A stretch of DNA of 64,000 nt from Ligustrum vulgare (GCA_963555705.1 OY743184.1:26312639-26376638); one strand, 5' to 3'; shown: positions 10,856 through 21,861, counted from the stretch's first letter. A program made the numbers and translations. Notes: generated by a model from the sequence alone, not told the origin.

Positions 10856-13233
10856 TGTAATGACCCGAAAAATTATGACATTCTTAGTCGTCCATTATGA
10901 CGTAATACAAGTGTTTTAGAATTTATTTAATTGTTTAGGAAGATAAAGAAATAAAAACGGAGTTTTAATTAAATGAAAAGTTACGAAAAATGTATTTAAA
11001 CGCCTTTCTTTAGAAGATTCGTTTGACCACTTCCGACCTCCGATAAATGCATAATTCATATGTACGGATAAGTACTCAAAGTAAACTTTGAGAATTCGAA
11101 ATCCCTTCATCATTTTGATTAATGTACAGCTCGTGGTGAATTTTCAAAGTTGGCGCTGCAACCCTACGACTCGAAAAGGGCAGTTCGAATGGCTAAATTT
11201 GAGACACCATAACTCTCACCTCGGTTAACCAAGTTTTATGAAACAAATTCCATATGAAAGTACTCCATCAACACTTTGAAATGAGACGAAGAAGCCCCAA
11301 TTTGGAGTTCATTTGATACCTCGAATCTGACCTCAAACATGGCATCCTGAAACTGTAAAATCTGGGAAAAGAAGCATGAGCTGGACATTAATCCTCCATA
11401 TCCGATTTTAGCTCACATGAGTCATCTTCTACATCCTTAGGACACCTCCAGCTTGCATGGGAGCAGCATGACACCTCAAGCTTGACATTAAAATATGATT
11501 TCTTAATCTTGAAGCAAGGTTTAGATCCTCTACATCCATCTTCTTTGCTTGAATTCATGTAGCCTTCTTCTTCTATAAATAGGGAGGATTCTGAATGAAG
11601 AAATACATTCAAAATTGGATACAAAATGCCACTGAGATCATCTTGCTTTATTTCAAACCCTAAGCATTGATTTCATGCCAAAATCATGGCAAACATGTTT
11701 TCTCAAAGCCCTTTATCAAAATCGATGATTTTAGATCAAAGAAATCAAGAAAACTGACTTTCAGATTCTGGAAATACGTTTAGTGTCGACACCTACTGTT
11801 TTGGTGTCAACACCATGTTCATCTGGGCTTAAAACGATGATTCTGACACTTTTTGTGTCGACACCAAATCAAGTGATTTCGACACCAAACAGACTGCCCG
11901 GCAACATAACTTCATTCAGCTATAACTTTTGATCTACAACTCCGATTTCTGATCCGTAAAGTCTGTGGAACATAGATTCAATATCCTTTCCAATGATATA
12001 TTATACGACTCGTGGAGACTTATGTGATGGGAGTTATTTTCTTATTTCTTCACCTACTCTGTGCCGATGAAGACTTCCATTCCAAGAGAAATTATTCTAG
12101 GAGCTGTTCAAGGATAGATTCATCCAATAAACTGTGAGTGGGATATGCTATTTGGATTATTTGAATAATATGTAAATTAGATATGATTCATTATAAGTGA
12201 TTTGAATATGATTACTTGAATAATTGGATTAACGAACTGAATAGTGGATATGTCTTATTATATGGTATAATGTGATAACATGATATGTTGAAATTACATT
12301 TGTTCATGTTTTGGAAATGCAATGGCATTGGATTGATGATGTTTTGGAAATGTAATGGCATTTGATAGATGATGAATCATTAAAGAAAGTTTATGCATAA
12401 AGAAGAGTTTTGTGCATGTGGATTATAGATTTGAACTCTAGCCCCCTCGGTAATCAATATGGATATCGATGTTGATGATGTCGGGAGCACCTTGAGCCTC
12501 CGAGGGTTGTGAGGAACGACATGGTGATCCAATATCTCTGTTGGAGTCGAACAGGGTAAAGGATGACAGGAATGTAGAAGCCCTAAAGGATGAAATAATT
12601 CTATGTAATTTGTTGTAATATGGCCAATGTTGATGATGTCGGGAGCACCTCGCGAATCCGAGGGTAGTGAGGAATGACATGGTGATCCAATATCTCTGTT
12701 GGAGTCGAACAGGGTGAAGGATGACAGGGATGTAGAAGCCCTAGAGGATGAAATAGTCCTATGTAATCTGGTGTGTTATGGCCATGTTATCGATATCCGA
12801 GTTATGGAAATGATAAGTGCTTTGGGGTAGAGGAGGTAATCTATAATCGGGCCCTGAAAACATTAATTTTTAAAAGAACATACATATGCATCAATGATTT
12901 GTAATGTTGAGTTATGTTTCAATGTGCAATAACACATGTACACCTTATCTTACTCACTGAGCAAGTATATGCTCACCCCACGTCATCTAACCTTTCAGGT
13001 AGCTATTGACATAAGATGGATTGGCGGAGATCTTCAGATAGCTTGACAGAGAGTGCTTCGCTAGGTGACGACCTGTGAGTTGTGGACTTGCCACCGAGTA
13101 AGGATCTTTTTTATTTGAACTGCCACACTTTTGTTGAACTCATTACTTAATATTTTAAAAATTAATATCGTTTCTTCTTAAATAAATGAATTTTATTTTA
13201 TTGAAAAAGTTCCAAAATTTTCGGGATATTACA
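10856..13233 (+). repeat. 3' LTR of the non-coding gypsy-type element
   Basis: About 2,378 bp, starting TGTAATGACCCG and ending GGGATATTACA. It is longer than the 5' LTR mainly because a segment with GATGATGTCGGGAGCACC is present twice (about 12471-12624 and 12625-12780), and it has a short deletion near 11690. Viral sequence resumes directly after it. Confidence 0.85.
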
Positions 13234-13765
13234 TTATAACCCGTGAAGGCAAAAGGCCATTGAAGGGTGTGGAGCAGAAACCTATAAACCTGAAGGTCAC
13301 TAACAAAAGGAGGAAAATACAAAGGTACTGAGAATAGGAAAAGTGGTTAGTATTCTTAATATATCTATCTTTACGGAATTAGGAGGAAGAAGAGCTTTTT
13401 ATATCATGAAAAAACCTAGATCTAAGAGAGGTCCATATAAAGTTAAAAAGAATATCAAAAGTAAAAAATGTATTGAATATGAGAATGAAATTGACAAAAT
13501 AGGATACCAAGAGCAACTCTACGCATCACAAGAGATATTAAAAGTTTTAAAGAAAATTTGATAGAAAACTTTGTTAGAGGTACTGTAAGATCTATAATGA
13601 TACAAGATATTTAAGATATAATTGATAAATTAGAAAAGAGAAAGAAAAATATTTCAAAATATAATATACCATTTGAACTAAGTATAGATATCATGACTGA
13701 CATAGATATTATCAATTCTCAAACATTGATAGAATTTGAAAAATTACTTGAAATTTTATAAATTA
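13234..13765 (+). pseudogene. Pararetroviral leader and first small ORF (broken)
   Basis: After the LTR the base composition and codon style return to those of 1-4900. A basic ORF starts at ATG 13406 (many Lys/Arg near its start) and is cut by stops at 13559 and about 13614 and a frame change near 13555; the reading can be followed to about 13761. No known domain. Its place after the promoter region and before the coat-protein gene fits a caulimovirid genome read in a circle, so it is likely a leader-proximal ORF of the same virus. I cannot give it a function. Confidence 0.5.
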
Positions 13766-13783
13766 TTTATTTCTGTATTTATA

Positions 13784-14002
13784 ATGCCTGGATATACTAT
13801 TGAAGGATTAGACAATTTATTATATAAAATAATGGAAAAAATAGATAACATTATATCTCAATTAATAGATATGGATGAATCATCTGAACAATATTATGTA
13901 CTTTCAGAAAATCGTGATCAATACATTATAGATTATTCTGACATATTAGAGCTTAAAATAGATTTAGAAAATAAAATAATGACAAATACAGTCCAAACCT
14001 GA
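13784..14002 (+). CDS. Small viral ORF, first of a duplicated pair (72 aa)
   Basis: Open from ATG 13784 to TGA 14000-14002. It begins MPGYTIEGLDNLL and continues as a charged helical protein rich in Ile, Asp and Glu, likely a coiled coil. The next ORF begins MAGYTIEGLDNLL and can be aligned along its whole length, so the two arose by tandem duplication. Its TGA overlaps the next ATG (TGATG at 14000-14004), a stop/restart arrangement usual in caulimovirids. No stop or frameshift is seen although the neighbouring viral genes are broken. Function unknown; a small virion-associated or helper protein is only a guess. Confidence 0.55.
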   Translation: MPGYTIEGLDNLLYKIMEKIDNIISQLIDMDESSEQYYVLSENRDQYIIDYSDILELKIDLENKIMTNTVQT

Positions 14003-14223
14003 TGGCAGGATATACAATAGAAGGATTAGATAACCTTTTAGAAAAATTGAAAGATAAAATAGAAGATATTAAACATCAAATGGAAAATGAAAACATATCT
14101 TCTGAAGAATATAATAAACTTTTAGAAAAATACGAACAATATATTGAAGATTATTGTATTTTACTAGATCAAAGAATGGACTTATACCAGAGAATTTTGT
14201 ATAATAATTTACCAACCCGATAA
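14002..14223 (+). CDS. Small viral ORF, second of a duplicated pair (73 aa)
   Basis: ATG at 14002-14004 overlaps the stop of the preceding ORF; stop at 14221-14223. It is a paralogue of that ORF, sharing the GYTIEGLDNLL start, a conserved EQYIEDY / DQYIIDY segment in the second half, and overall length. Predicted almost entirely helical, with heptad-like spacing of Leu/Ile consistent with a coiled coil. Open reading is intact. It probably belongs to the leader-side gene set of the pararetrovirus; role unknown. Confidence 0.55.
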   Translation: MAGYTIEGLDNLLEKLKDKIEDIKHQMENENISSEEYNKLLEKYEQYIEDYCILLDQRMDLYQRILYNNLPTR

Positions 14224-14226
14224 TCT

Positions 14227-14586
14227 ATGGATACTTCACAAGCATCAACTTCTAATAACTGTGATCATAAACTATATTTAGATAATAAAGAAATTTCATT
14301 TTTATTAGCTATTGTTGAAAAATACAAAAATATACATTTTGTTGGACAATCTAAACTAAAAGAAATATACGAAGACATTGACTATGTTATCCTAAATAGA
14401 ATAGAATTTAATTCTGTTGAAACAGCAAAAAATATAAATACAATTCATAAAATTATAGAAGAATACCAAGATATAGAAGAGGAAGTTTCAGAAGGAATAA
14501 CATTAGGATATATAACTAAAAAAGAACATCCTAAATCTTTTGAGAAATTATCACAATATATAACATTTTTAGAAGAACTTAAATGA
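14227..14586 (+). CDS. Viral ORF of unknown function (119 aa)
   Basis: ATG at 14227, three bases after the preceding stop; TGA at 14584-14586. The N-terminus is Ser/Thr/Asn-rich, the rest charged and helical with many Glu, Lys and Ile. No domain recognised. An ATG at 14583 overlaps its stop and might begin the next viral ORF (coat protein), but sequence of viral type ends near 14745. The tight spacing with the two ORFs upstream suggests they are translated from one pregenomic RNA by reinitiation. Confidence 0.5.
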   Translation: MDTSQASTSNNCDHKLYLDNKEISFLLAIVEKYKNIHFVGQSKLKEIYEDIDYVILNRIEFNSVETAKNINTIHKIIEEYQDIEEEVSEGITLGYITKKEHPKSFEKLSQYITFLEELK

Positions 14587-14745
14587 TTAAAAAATATGAA
14601 TATAATAAGAAGTACTGAATTAAATCAACCTGACTAAGTCAGGGATATATCTTGCAAATAAAATAGTTTACTTCATTAAGGATAATAAAGATAATTTGCA
14701 AAAAAATGGGAATTTTGAAAAACTACATATCTAAAAAGGTTATTT

Positions 14746-15215
14746 CAACAAATCCCCCTTGTGGAAAGAGTGATGAGGGAAAGTAGGTATGGGAGGTGGA
14801 GTGTAAAAATGGAGATATCTGTTGTGTTGAATTGAATTTAAGGTGTGTTTGATTGCCTATATTTTTCATGATAAATGTCTAATCAAGGAAAATATTTTCC
14901 TTGTTTCTTGTTTGATTGACAATTTTTCCATGCAAAAGATTTTCTAGGTTTACATTTCTAATTTTCAAAGGGATAAAAGTACGGGACATGGAAAAAAAAG
15001 TCTCAAAACGACAAAATACTTGACGACCAAAATGAAACAGTGCACACAAACTCCCTCTTATATCATAGGTATAGGTAATAAACAAAGAGTTTTAAATATT
15101 GATTGATGTAGTATTGTGTGGTTGAAAATGAGAGAAAAACTTTAGGTTTATGTGTAGAATATTTTATTATTAAAATGTATGGTTAAAATTGAGTATTATA
15201 AAAAAAAGAATTACA
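14746..15215. other. Gene-free AT-rich stretch
   Basis: Viral-type sequence ends near 14745. A GTGTTTGATTGCC phrase at about 14846 and related words downstream resemble ends of the short hAT-like MITEs common in this window, but no clean pair of ends was found. No coding signal. Confidence 0.4.
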
Positions 15216-15381
15216 GGCTCGATTGGTTAAAATTTTTGTGTTTAAAAACATGTTTTTTTTTTATATATTTTCTAGGTAAAATGTATAGTTGAAAAGTGGA
15301 GAGAAAATGTGTGTGATTAAAAAATGATTTGAGAAATTGTGTTTAAAAACATATTTTTAATCATGTTTGCCAAACAAAGGC
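15216..15381. mobile_element. Short MITE, 166-bp family, copy 1
   Basis: Same family as 22243-22408, in the opposite orientation and of equal length. Inside, TTTGTGTTTAAAAACAT occurs near both ends; the outer ends are GGCTCGATTGGTTAAA and the complement of a TTGCCAAACAAAGGC end. No coding capacity; a clear target duplication was not seen. Confidence 0.5.
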
Positions 15382-15445
15382 AAAAAGAATGGCAATCAAA
15401 CATATACATAGCATTAGTCTCATCTTTGGGCTCGACTACATTATA

Positions 15446-15856
15446 TAAAACATCTCCAATAGATTCTTTATATTTAAAGAGAATGTTATACATATTAGAG
15501 AGCATCTTTAAATTTAAAGAGCAAAGTTTTTTAGAAGCTCCAATAAGCTCTTTATTTTGCTTTTTCATAAAAATATTTATTGTCTTTCTTTTTTTTTAGT
15601 TAATATTTATTTGATTTTTAAAGTGAATGGCCAATGATATAAAATATGTAATAAAGAAAGCTAATGCATTGAAATTTGAGACTTTTTGAATGCATCTAAT
15701 AATAGAAAGTGAGTTTGGCTTTTCAAATTTGGAGAGTCAAACACATTCTTTAAATTAACATGTTAAAGTAGGGAGTCTATTGGAGTAAAATTTTAAGGGT
15801 TGACTCTTCAAATTAAAGAACATTTCAAGCTTAGAGAGCCTATTGGAGATGCTCTT
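15446..15856. mobile_element. MITE-like inverted-repeat element with CATCTCCAATAG ends
   Basis: CATCTCCAATAG at 15451-15462 and its exact complement at 15840-15851 bound about 400 bp of AT-rich DNA; the outer bases agree partly (AAAACATC against AGAGCATC on the complement). GAGCATCTCCAATAG ends are common among plant DNA-transposon MITEs. Internal words (AAGCTCCAATAAGCTC at about 15533) echo the ends. Superfamily not determined. Sequence from 15857 to 16330 has no coding signal. Confidence 0.6.
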
Positions 15857-16335
15857 ATAGTGATAATACAATACTCTCATGGGGTGAAAGTCACTCTTGG
15901 AGTTGGGGCAAATTCCCAGAATAACTGAACATGGATTACGTTGGACCTGCCAATCCTATCATCCAGACTTTTGCATCAAAAACATGAAAATGATAAAAAA
16001 AAATGATAAATGAATTCTGTTATATTTCTAGACAATTCAAGATCTCCAAAACTACACGATCAATCTAGATGATTAATCTTGTTGACAAAGCAATATGTGA
16101 ATATAAGATCCAAAGCAATAAAAAGAAATATAGAAGAAATTATTAGGACGAACAACGAACAAATATTATTAATCAAGGAATCACGAAGAACTACAAAGCT
16201 TCAACAATGGAGTTCTCACCCTCTCAATCAATAATTTTCTCTCAGTAGAAAATATAGAAAACTAACAATTTGATCTCTCTACTTTTCTCTTGTGAAAAAA
16301 ATATGTTGAACTTACTTTTGATGTGTTTACAATGA

Positions 16336-16336
<1 letters not shown>

Positions 16337-16394
<58 letters not shown>
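16337..16394. repeat. (TA)n microsatellite
   Basis: An uninterrupted run of about 28 TA dinucleotides. It can extrude as a cruciform and is likely length-polymorphic. Confidence 0.95.
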
Positions 16395-16398
<4 letters not shown>

Positions 16399-16519
16399 CA
16401 CCTACGTAGCCTAATTAGACTATACAGAGGAAGTCTAATATAATCCAACTTGAAAAACTACCCAGTATAAGGTTATATGGTGATATAACCGTATATATCA
16501 CTTTATATAAGGTTATATG
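16395..16519. repeat. GGTTATAT-type palindromic repeats
   Basis: The words GGTTATAT and ATATAACC recur (16472-16518), including a near-palindrome around 16472-16491. Similar words flank the far side of the solo LTR at 17969-18020, so the LTR was inserted inside this repeat. Confidence 0.5.
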
Positions 16520-17962
16520 TGATAAATGTATTTTATACACTTATTTCTATCCTAAAAGTATGATTTTAATTGTTTATTCAAGAATATTTACTATTTATTT
16601 CGTTGTTATTTGTTTATATTTCAGAAATAACCCAAAGTCGTGAAAATAATGGAATTAAAGCTAAAATCAAGCAATTGGATGATAAAATTGTCAAAGTAAG
16701 CAAATCAAGAATTGATGAAGTAGATTGAAGGGCCAATTAGAAGAATATTCAAACAAGAAATCAAATATGGAAGAAATCAGAAGTTCAGGGGCTAAATTGC
16801 AACAATCGAAAGTTGGAGGACTTGCTGTGCAATTAAAAGACAGGGACCAACTTGTAACATTTAAAAGATAAAAATTACAGTTCAGATTAGAACTGCGCGG
16901 TCAAACCTAATAAAGCCACGCGGTTGCATGACCTTGAAAATTGGCGACTGAAGCCAACCTGCAGAGTAGCGCAACCGCAACATTTTGAACCGTACGGTCG
17001 CAAGGTAGAAATTCTGGGCCGCATCTGGGTTTTTTGCCCGGAATTCAGCATTCTTTCTCCCTAAATAATATAATTTTCGTGAATATCTATATATACCAGA
17101 CTTGGGGCACGAAATTAGAGGTTCCCAATTGTGATATTTCATGCCAGAACACTGTCGAATTGTTGGAGGATCCATAGGAGGCTGAATTCAAGATTGAAGA
17201 ACAAGGATCAATGAGATGAATAGGGTGATATCTATCCATTATTCTTGTAAATTTTCATTAACTATGTTTTAAGGCTAGATTTCTTGTGTTAAGATTGTGA
17301 TGAAGTTTTAATCATCGATTCCATGTCTTGACCTATTATTTAATATATACAGTTTATGGGTTTGATGCAATTAAATAAGTGTTTTTATTATTATGCAATT
17401 GTTTGGCCAACTTTTTGTGTGATTGTCTTTATGATTTTCTATGTTCGAAAGAATAGGATTTCATTAGAAGTTATTTAATTGCCTCAAAGTCTGATAGGGG
17501 ATAGAAATATATCCCTATACTTTGTGTTATCCTATATAGTGTTCACTAATCTTTAATACTTTTCTAATTGCTTAATTGTCATAGAAATATAGTCAATGGC
17601 ATTTAGAGATAGATTTTTATGCATTGCTCGAAAGAGGACTTAAATAATTTTAGGAACATGGATATTCAAAACCCCCATGAACTGCATTTAAATGATTTGG
17701 TTAAACACATTGATGATTTGCTTAAAATGGATTCATAATTCTAATACAGTTGTTTTTATAAGTTTTAAATTCAAATTTTTATTGTTTCTTTAGTTTAATT
17801 TTTAATTTATTTTTCAAAATCAAAATTCTCAAACTCAAAGTTTTTCTAGTTCTGGTTAAGGTAGTAGTCTAAAATACAATTTAAAACAATCTCTGTGGGA
17901 TTGATACTTGGACTCACGTTTACTCTATTACTTGCGCGACCCATGCACTTGCGGAGCGAATA
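16520..17962. mobile_element. Solo-LTR-like insertion (Athila/Tat-type) with 5-bp target duplication
   Basis: Starts TGATAAATG; the 5-mer ATATG lies immediately before (16515-16519) and after (17963-17967). Near the end it carries a phrase of the 'CTGTGGGATTGATACTTGGACTCAC ... TTACTTGCGCGACC' kind that resembles the 3' part of LTRs of Athila/Tat gypsy elements (recognition from memory). The right end is AATA rather than CA, so the boundary or family is uncertain. No coding sequence; minus-strand open frames inside are chance. Confidence 0.55.
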
Positions 17963-18223
17963 ATATGTAACCGGATATATCACTTTATAGCTGGTTATAT
18001 CCCTATGCATCATTTTATATCCTCATATATTAGTAAAGGTGCACTTTCAGCTTCTTCTATACTTGTATTTGAACTCACAATCTCCAAATTGGCGAACAAT
18101 ACCATGATATTGTACTAAAACTCTGCACACTTGTCCAACATCAAACTTTTCATCTGTTCGTCATCGTCCCCCCGACCAAACTGGCCATGTGGCCCAATAT
18201 AGGACCCTGCCCCCATGGGGCTA
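17963..18223. other. Copia 3' flank, non-coding
   Basis: Begins with GGTTATAT-type repeat words (17972-18020). Near 18160-18215 the minus strand shows a G-rich stretch just after the copia stop, which may include its polypurine tract. LTR boundaries could not be set. Confidence 0.35.
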
Positions 18224-19860
18224 TCAACATTGTGATAAATCGATAAAGTTGAGACAGTGATCCAACTTGGTCCCTGTCACCACCTTGGTTAACATATCAA
18301 CTGCATTTTCCTTGGTTTCCACTTTCTTCAGAATCACCATCTTGTCTCCAAGAACATCTCTGATAAAATGAGATCTGATATCAATATGCTTTTTCCTGGC
18401 ATGGTGAACCTGGTTCTTTACTAAATGGATGGTACTCTGACTATCACAAAGAACTGTAATATCTTTTTGAGTAACACTCATATATCGAATCAACCTATGA
18501 AGCCATATAGCTTCCTTCATTGCCTTTGATATTGCCATATACTCTGCATCTATAGTAGACAAAGCAACCACTGATAGGCGTGGGCGTGGTTCCATATGGT
18601 TCTGGATCCCAGGGAACCAAACCGAACCAGGAACCGATGGTTCTTTTTGTAAGAGAAGAACCGAACGGGAACCGAACTGTTTGGTTCAAGTTCAAGTTCT
18701 GGTTTTGGTTCTAATTTTCTAAACTAAAATTTTCAAACCTAAGGAATGAAGCGATGGTAGATTCCGGTTGATAATAGTCGTAAGACAGTAAGGTCATCGA
18801 CCTTAATCAATATGCGAATACAATAGTCATATTTGTTCTTGATATCAAAATATTCACTCACTTCCAGATCATAACATATCTCCTCATCTACGTGTATGTG
18901 CTCCTTCTAAATATTCTTCAATTTCTGCTCGTAGTTCTCCACATTTTCAGGGAAAGCCGAAAAGTTCACCAAATCCTTGAAAACAAATAACAACTGATTG
19001 TAAAATTGAGAGTGAAGATTTATTGTTTGTTGATTCTTGAAAAAATGGCAGCTGAAAGCTTGAAGCTGAACGACAGAACCAGTGAGAAAAAAATGATTTT
19101 TGATCTATGATTTTTTGTTTATTACTTGTTTTGCTTATAGTTATTATAATATTGAATGAGTCAATAGTTGTTGGGTAATTGATAATGACTAATGGACAGA
19201 ATAATATGCATTAAGATTAATAATTGATGATTTTTTATTTTTTTAAATTTATATTTTAAAAAATAAAAATAAAAAATCATATTTCGTACTATAGATTTTG
19301 GTTCTTGGTTCTAGTTTTGAACCAAGAACCGAACCAAACCAGGACAGAACCGGAACCGAACCGAACCGAACCACTGGTTCCGATTCTTTTACCTAGGCCT
19401 AACCACTGACCACAACATGGATCTCCATGATATTGGACCTTGGGCTAAAGTGAAACAATAACTTGTAGTTGATCTTCTTCTTTCCAAATCACCTACATAA
19501 TCTGAGTCAACATATACCAAAACAATTGAGCATGATTGTCTCTTGTAAATCAAACCTCTTTCCAGCGTACCCCGAAGATATCTCAATATCCACTTCACTG
19601 CCTACCAATGTTGTTTTCCTGGATTTTCCATAAATGTGCTAACAATACCGACTACTTGAGCAATATCTAGGCTTGTGCAAACCATGGTGTACATAAGACT
19701 TTCAGCTTCACTAGTATAAGGAACCGGTGACATATACTCCACCTCTTCCTCTGTGCTTGGAGATAATAAACAGAGAGCTTGAAGTGGGAAGCTAAAGGAG
19801 TTCTGATCGACTTAGTTTTATCCATGTCAAAACGACTGACCACCTTCTCCAAATGCTTCC
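18224..19860 (-). pseudogene. Ty1/copia RT-RNase H remnant, split by a hAT insertion
   Basis: Minus-strand copia polyprotein end. Right part (19860-19402): a KVVSRFDMD ... TPLASHFKLS segment of the reverse-transcriptase end, then KWILRYLRGT, YVDSDYVGDLERRRSTT and GPISWRS of copia RNase H. Left part (18574-18224): VALSTIDAEYMA, EAIWLHRLI, LCDSQSTIHL and HARKKHIDIRSHFIRD, the classical copia C-terminus, ending at a stop near 18224. The two halves meet once 18575-19401 and one TSD copy are removed. Frame changes occur near 19600-19800. Most of integrase and reverse transcriptase is missing between this and the gag remnant to the right. Confidence 0.85.
18575..19401. mobile_element. Non-autonomous hAT-type element, perfect 8-bp TSD
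   Basis: 827 bp flanked on both sides by ACCACTGA (18567-18574 and 19402-19409). Ends are TAGGCGTGGG and, on the complement of the right end, TAGGCCTAGG. Subterminal regions are packed with GGTTC/GAACC words (for example GAACCGAACC runs at about 19330-19380), as transposase-binding repeats often are in hAT elements. No transposase. It sits in the copia RNase H sequence exactly within the ALSTIDAEYM segment. Confidence 0.88.
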
Positions 19861-20586
19861 TCTATGACTGTGTTAATCTACATCGCTTCCTCTCTTTTGC
19901 AATGAAAGCATTTTCCCTTCGGCTTTCCATCCATCTTTGCTTTCTTAGCCTCATCTCATGTTGTGGTCCCTTCTTGTTGGACCTCTTCCTCTTGTTACCT
20001 CATTTGAATTCTGGCTTGGAAGATGATGGTCCAGCATCAGCTCAGTTAGTGACATATCAAGTTGTTCATGATATAACTAACCTTGAGCTGAGAGAACATC
20101 TTGAGGAGTCACTAAAGCTAAGTCAACCTATGTCTACAAATTGTTTCAGCCTCTAAAACCTCAGCAACGTTAAATTGAGCAATCAATACAAGCATATGAT
20201 CTCTCACGATTGTACCAGGTTTCATGTGCATGTTCATAATGGACCTTATGGCTGACTGATGGACTTGAAGGCCTTGATGTTGAACATTTACTGAAGGCTC
20301 TCCATAACCTGAGCAACAGTTTTCATATTCTGGTGTTTCTGTTGCAACACATTTGAGATGGAACCCAAAATGTATCAGAGGGTCATCTCATCAGAATGGA
20401 TCCACATCTTATATACATCCCTCTATTCGGGTGTTGATGTCCGAGTATAGCGGGACGGGGTTCGGTGTAAACAAACTTATGCTTCTCAACAGTGAGAACA
20501 ATAGTCAAATTATGCTTCCAGTCAATGTAATTTTCTCCAACCAGTTGCTTTTTAGTTAAAATGGTGGACAGTGAATTTTCAGACAT
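19861..20586 (-). pseudogene. Ty1/copia gag remnant
   Basis: Minus-strand ORF from ATG at 20584-20586: the N-terminus contains LVGENYIDWKHNL and EKHKFVYTEPRP, close to the start of plant copia gag proteins. The reading continues in other frames to about 20165 (VLQQKHQN ... VAQVMESL), then dissolves. 19861-20160 has no clear domain. Together with the RT-RNase H remnant this is one internally deleted copia element; a 5' LTR on the right was not recognised. Confidence 0.7.
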
Positions 20587-21609
20587 TTTTCTAAAATAAA
20601 ATAAAATAAAATAAATAAAAATGAACTAAGCATTCAATAGTTTCATATATGATGCATGAAGAAAAATCATGCATAAGTAGATCCAAAATTACTATAATAT
20701 GATGACATTCTAAAACCCCAAAATTTTAAACAAGTTTCTCTATAGGAGAAATGTCATTTATAGCTAGGAGACCCACGACTAGTAATTTGATGAGTTTATC
20801 TAAAAGTTTGGAATTATATTTATAGAATTTCTGGAGATCCACGATTAATAAATTGAAGATGTCAACCTTATTAAAATAACAAAATAGAGATAATTCTTTC
20901 AATTTTTAACTGAGTAGTTTTTGGACATGTCCTAATGACATATCTTAAATATAGATGTAAAAGGCTTCCTATTGAGATACTGGTCCTATAAGTAGTTATG
21001 TTGAGGAGGAAAATTGCTTTAGAGATCAATATTGTTGCAGTCAAAATCAATATGTATCCAAATGTTCTTTTAAGTCGCTGACAGGTGGTCTCAACTTTCT
21101 CATTTGACTTGTTTTTCTTCCTTTCCATAAGTATTGCTACCCTTATAAAAATGTGTGTTTAAGGGCCTCATAACTTAGTCACCTAAGGCTTCGAAGTTCA
21201 CAAGGTCGGGCCTGCACGGGAAAATGATAGTTGAACGATGGGTGCCAGCCCTTGTTATTGTTTCTAAAGATTGATGATGGACACTAGTAGTTGTTATTAT
21301 TGCCCAAGTTATTTGTAGGACGCTGGTCTGAATTATTACAAGTTGTAGACTTGTAGGATTTATCGAAGTAGGAAAATGAGTAGGCGGTCGATTGCTCACT
21401 AAATATTTTGTATGCCGTGATTGGTCGTTAAAGTTGATGTAGTAGCATCTGTGTATTCCGTATGCCACATCATCTATATGGTTAAAAAAATTATACGAGC
21501 CACTAACGTTGAACATTTTGATAATTTCAACTATTTCACTAAAAATCAGCAGTCCTTTTATGCTTCCAATATCTGTATCTATTTTCTCCGTGTTACTATG
21601 TTTGAATAT
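20587..21609. other. Gene-free stretch right of the copia gag
   Basis: Begins with ATAAA repeats (20595-20625). Near 20760-20850 two phrases with 'GAGACCCACGACTAGTAATTTGATG' and 'GAGATCCACGATTAATAAATTGA' form an imperfect repeat. The region may hold the copia 5' LTR, but neither an LTR boundary nor a primer site was found. Confidence 0.35.
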
Positions 21610-21611
21610 AA

Positions 21612-21785
21612 TTGATAAGAGCCCCTTTTTGTTGGATATTTTGGAGAAAAAATTGATTTTTGGGAGAATGTGTGGTTGAAAAGAAGTTGGAAAGTATGAA
21701 AATGGTGGATCCTACAAAAATATATGGCTGAATATAAGTTTTGGGGGAAGTTGTCCAAAACTTCATGGACCAAACATGGGCTAAA
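21612..21785. mobile_element. hAT-like MITE
   Basis: AGCCCCTTTTTGTTGGATAT at the left and ACCAAACATGGGCT at the right are imperfect inverted repeats of the 'GCCC...TTTGGT' type. Internal sequence is AT-rich with GTGTGGTTGAAAA, a word shared with other MITEs in the window. Non-coding. Confidence 0.5.
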
Positions 21786-21861
21786 AGAGTAAATTTCATT
21801 AGCGGTCACTGTACTGTAAGCAAAATATCATTCATGGAGTTTTTGCTGGTGCTAATACTAT

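Larger units (their letters stand above)
5913..13233 (+). mobile_element. Non-coding LTR retrotransposon (gypsy-type LARD) with 2.3-kb LTRs
   Basis: Two long direct repeats (5913-8162 and 10856-13233) flank about 2.7 kb with no convincing gag or pol. The LTRs start TGTAATAATCC / TGTAATGACCC and end in CACA / TTACA. A tRNA-iMet primer site TGGTATCAGAGC follows the 5' LTR, and GAGGACGAAATTC plus a purine tract precede the 3' LTR. These are features of large-LTR plant Ty3/gypsy elements of the Tekay/Del kind. Without coding capacity it is a large retrotransposon derivative that would need proteins in trans. Flanking 5-mers (ACCTA and TTATA) do not match, so the target duplication is lost or rearranged. 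It separates the two parts of the pararetrovirus. Confidence 0.85.

Noticed and set aside
16882..17175. 97-codon minus-strand ORF
   Set aside because: It lies in the solo-LTR-like block and has no motif; the GC-rich patch is typical of such LTRs.
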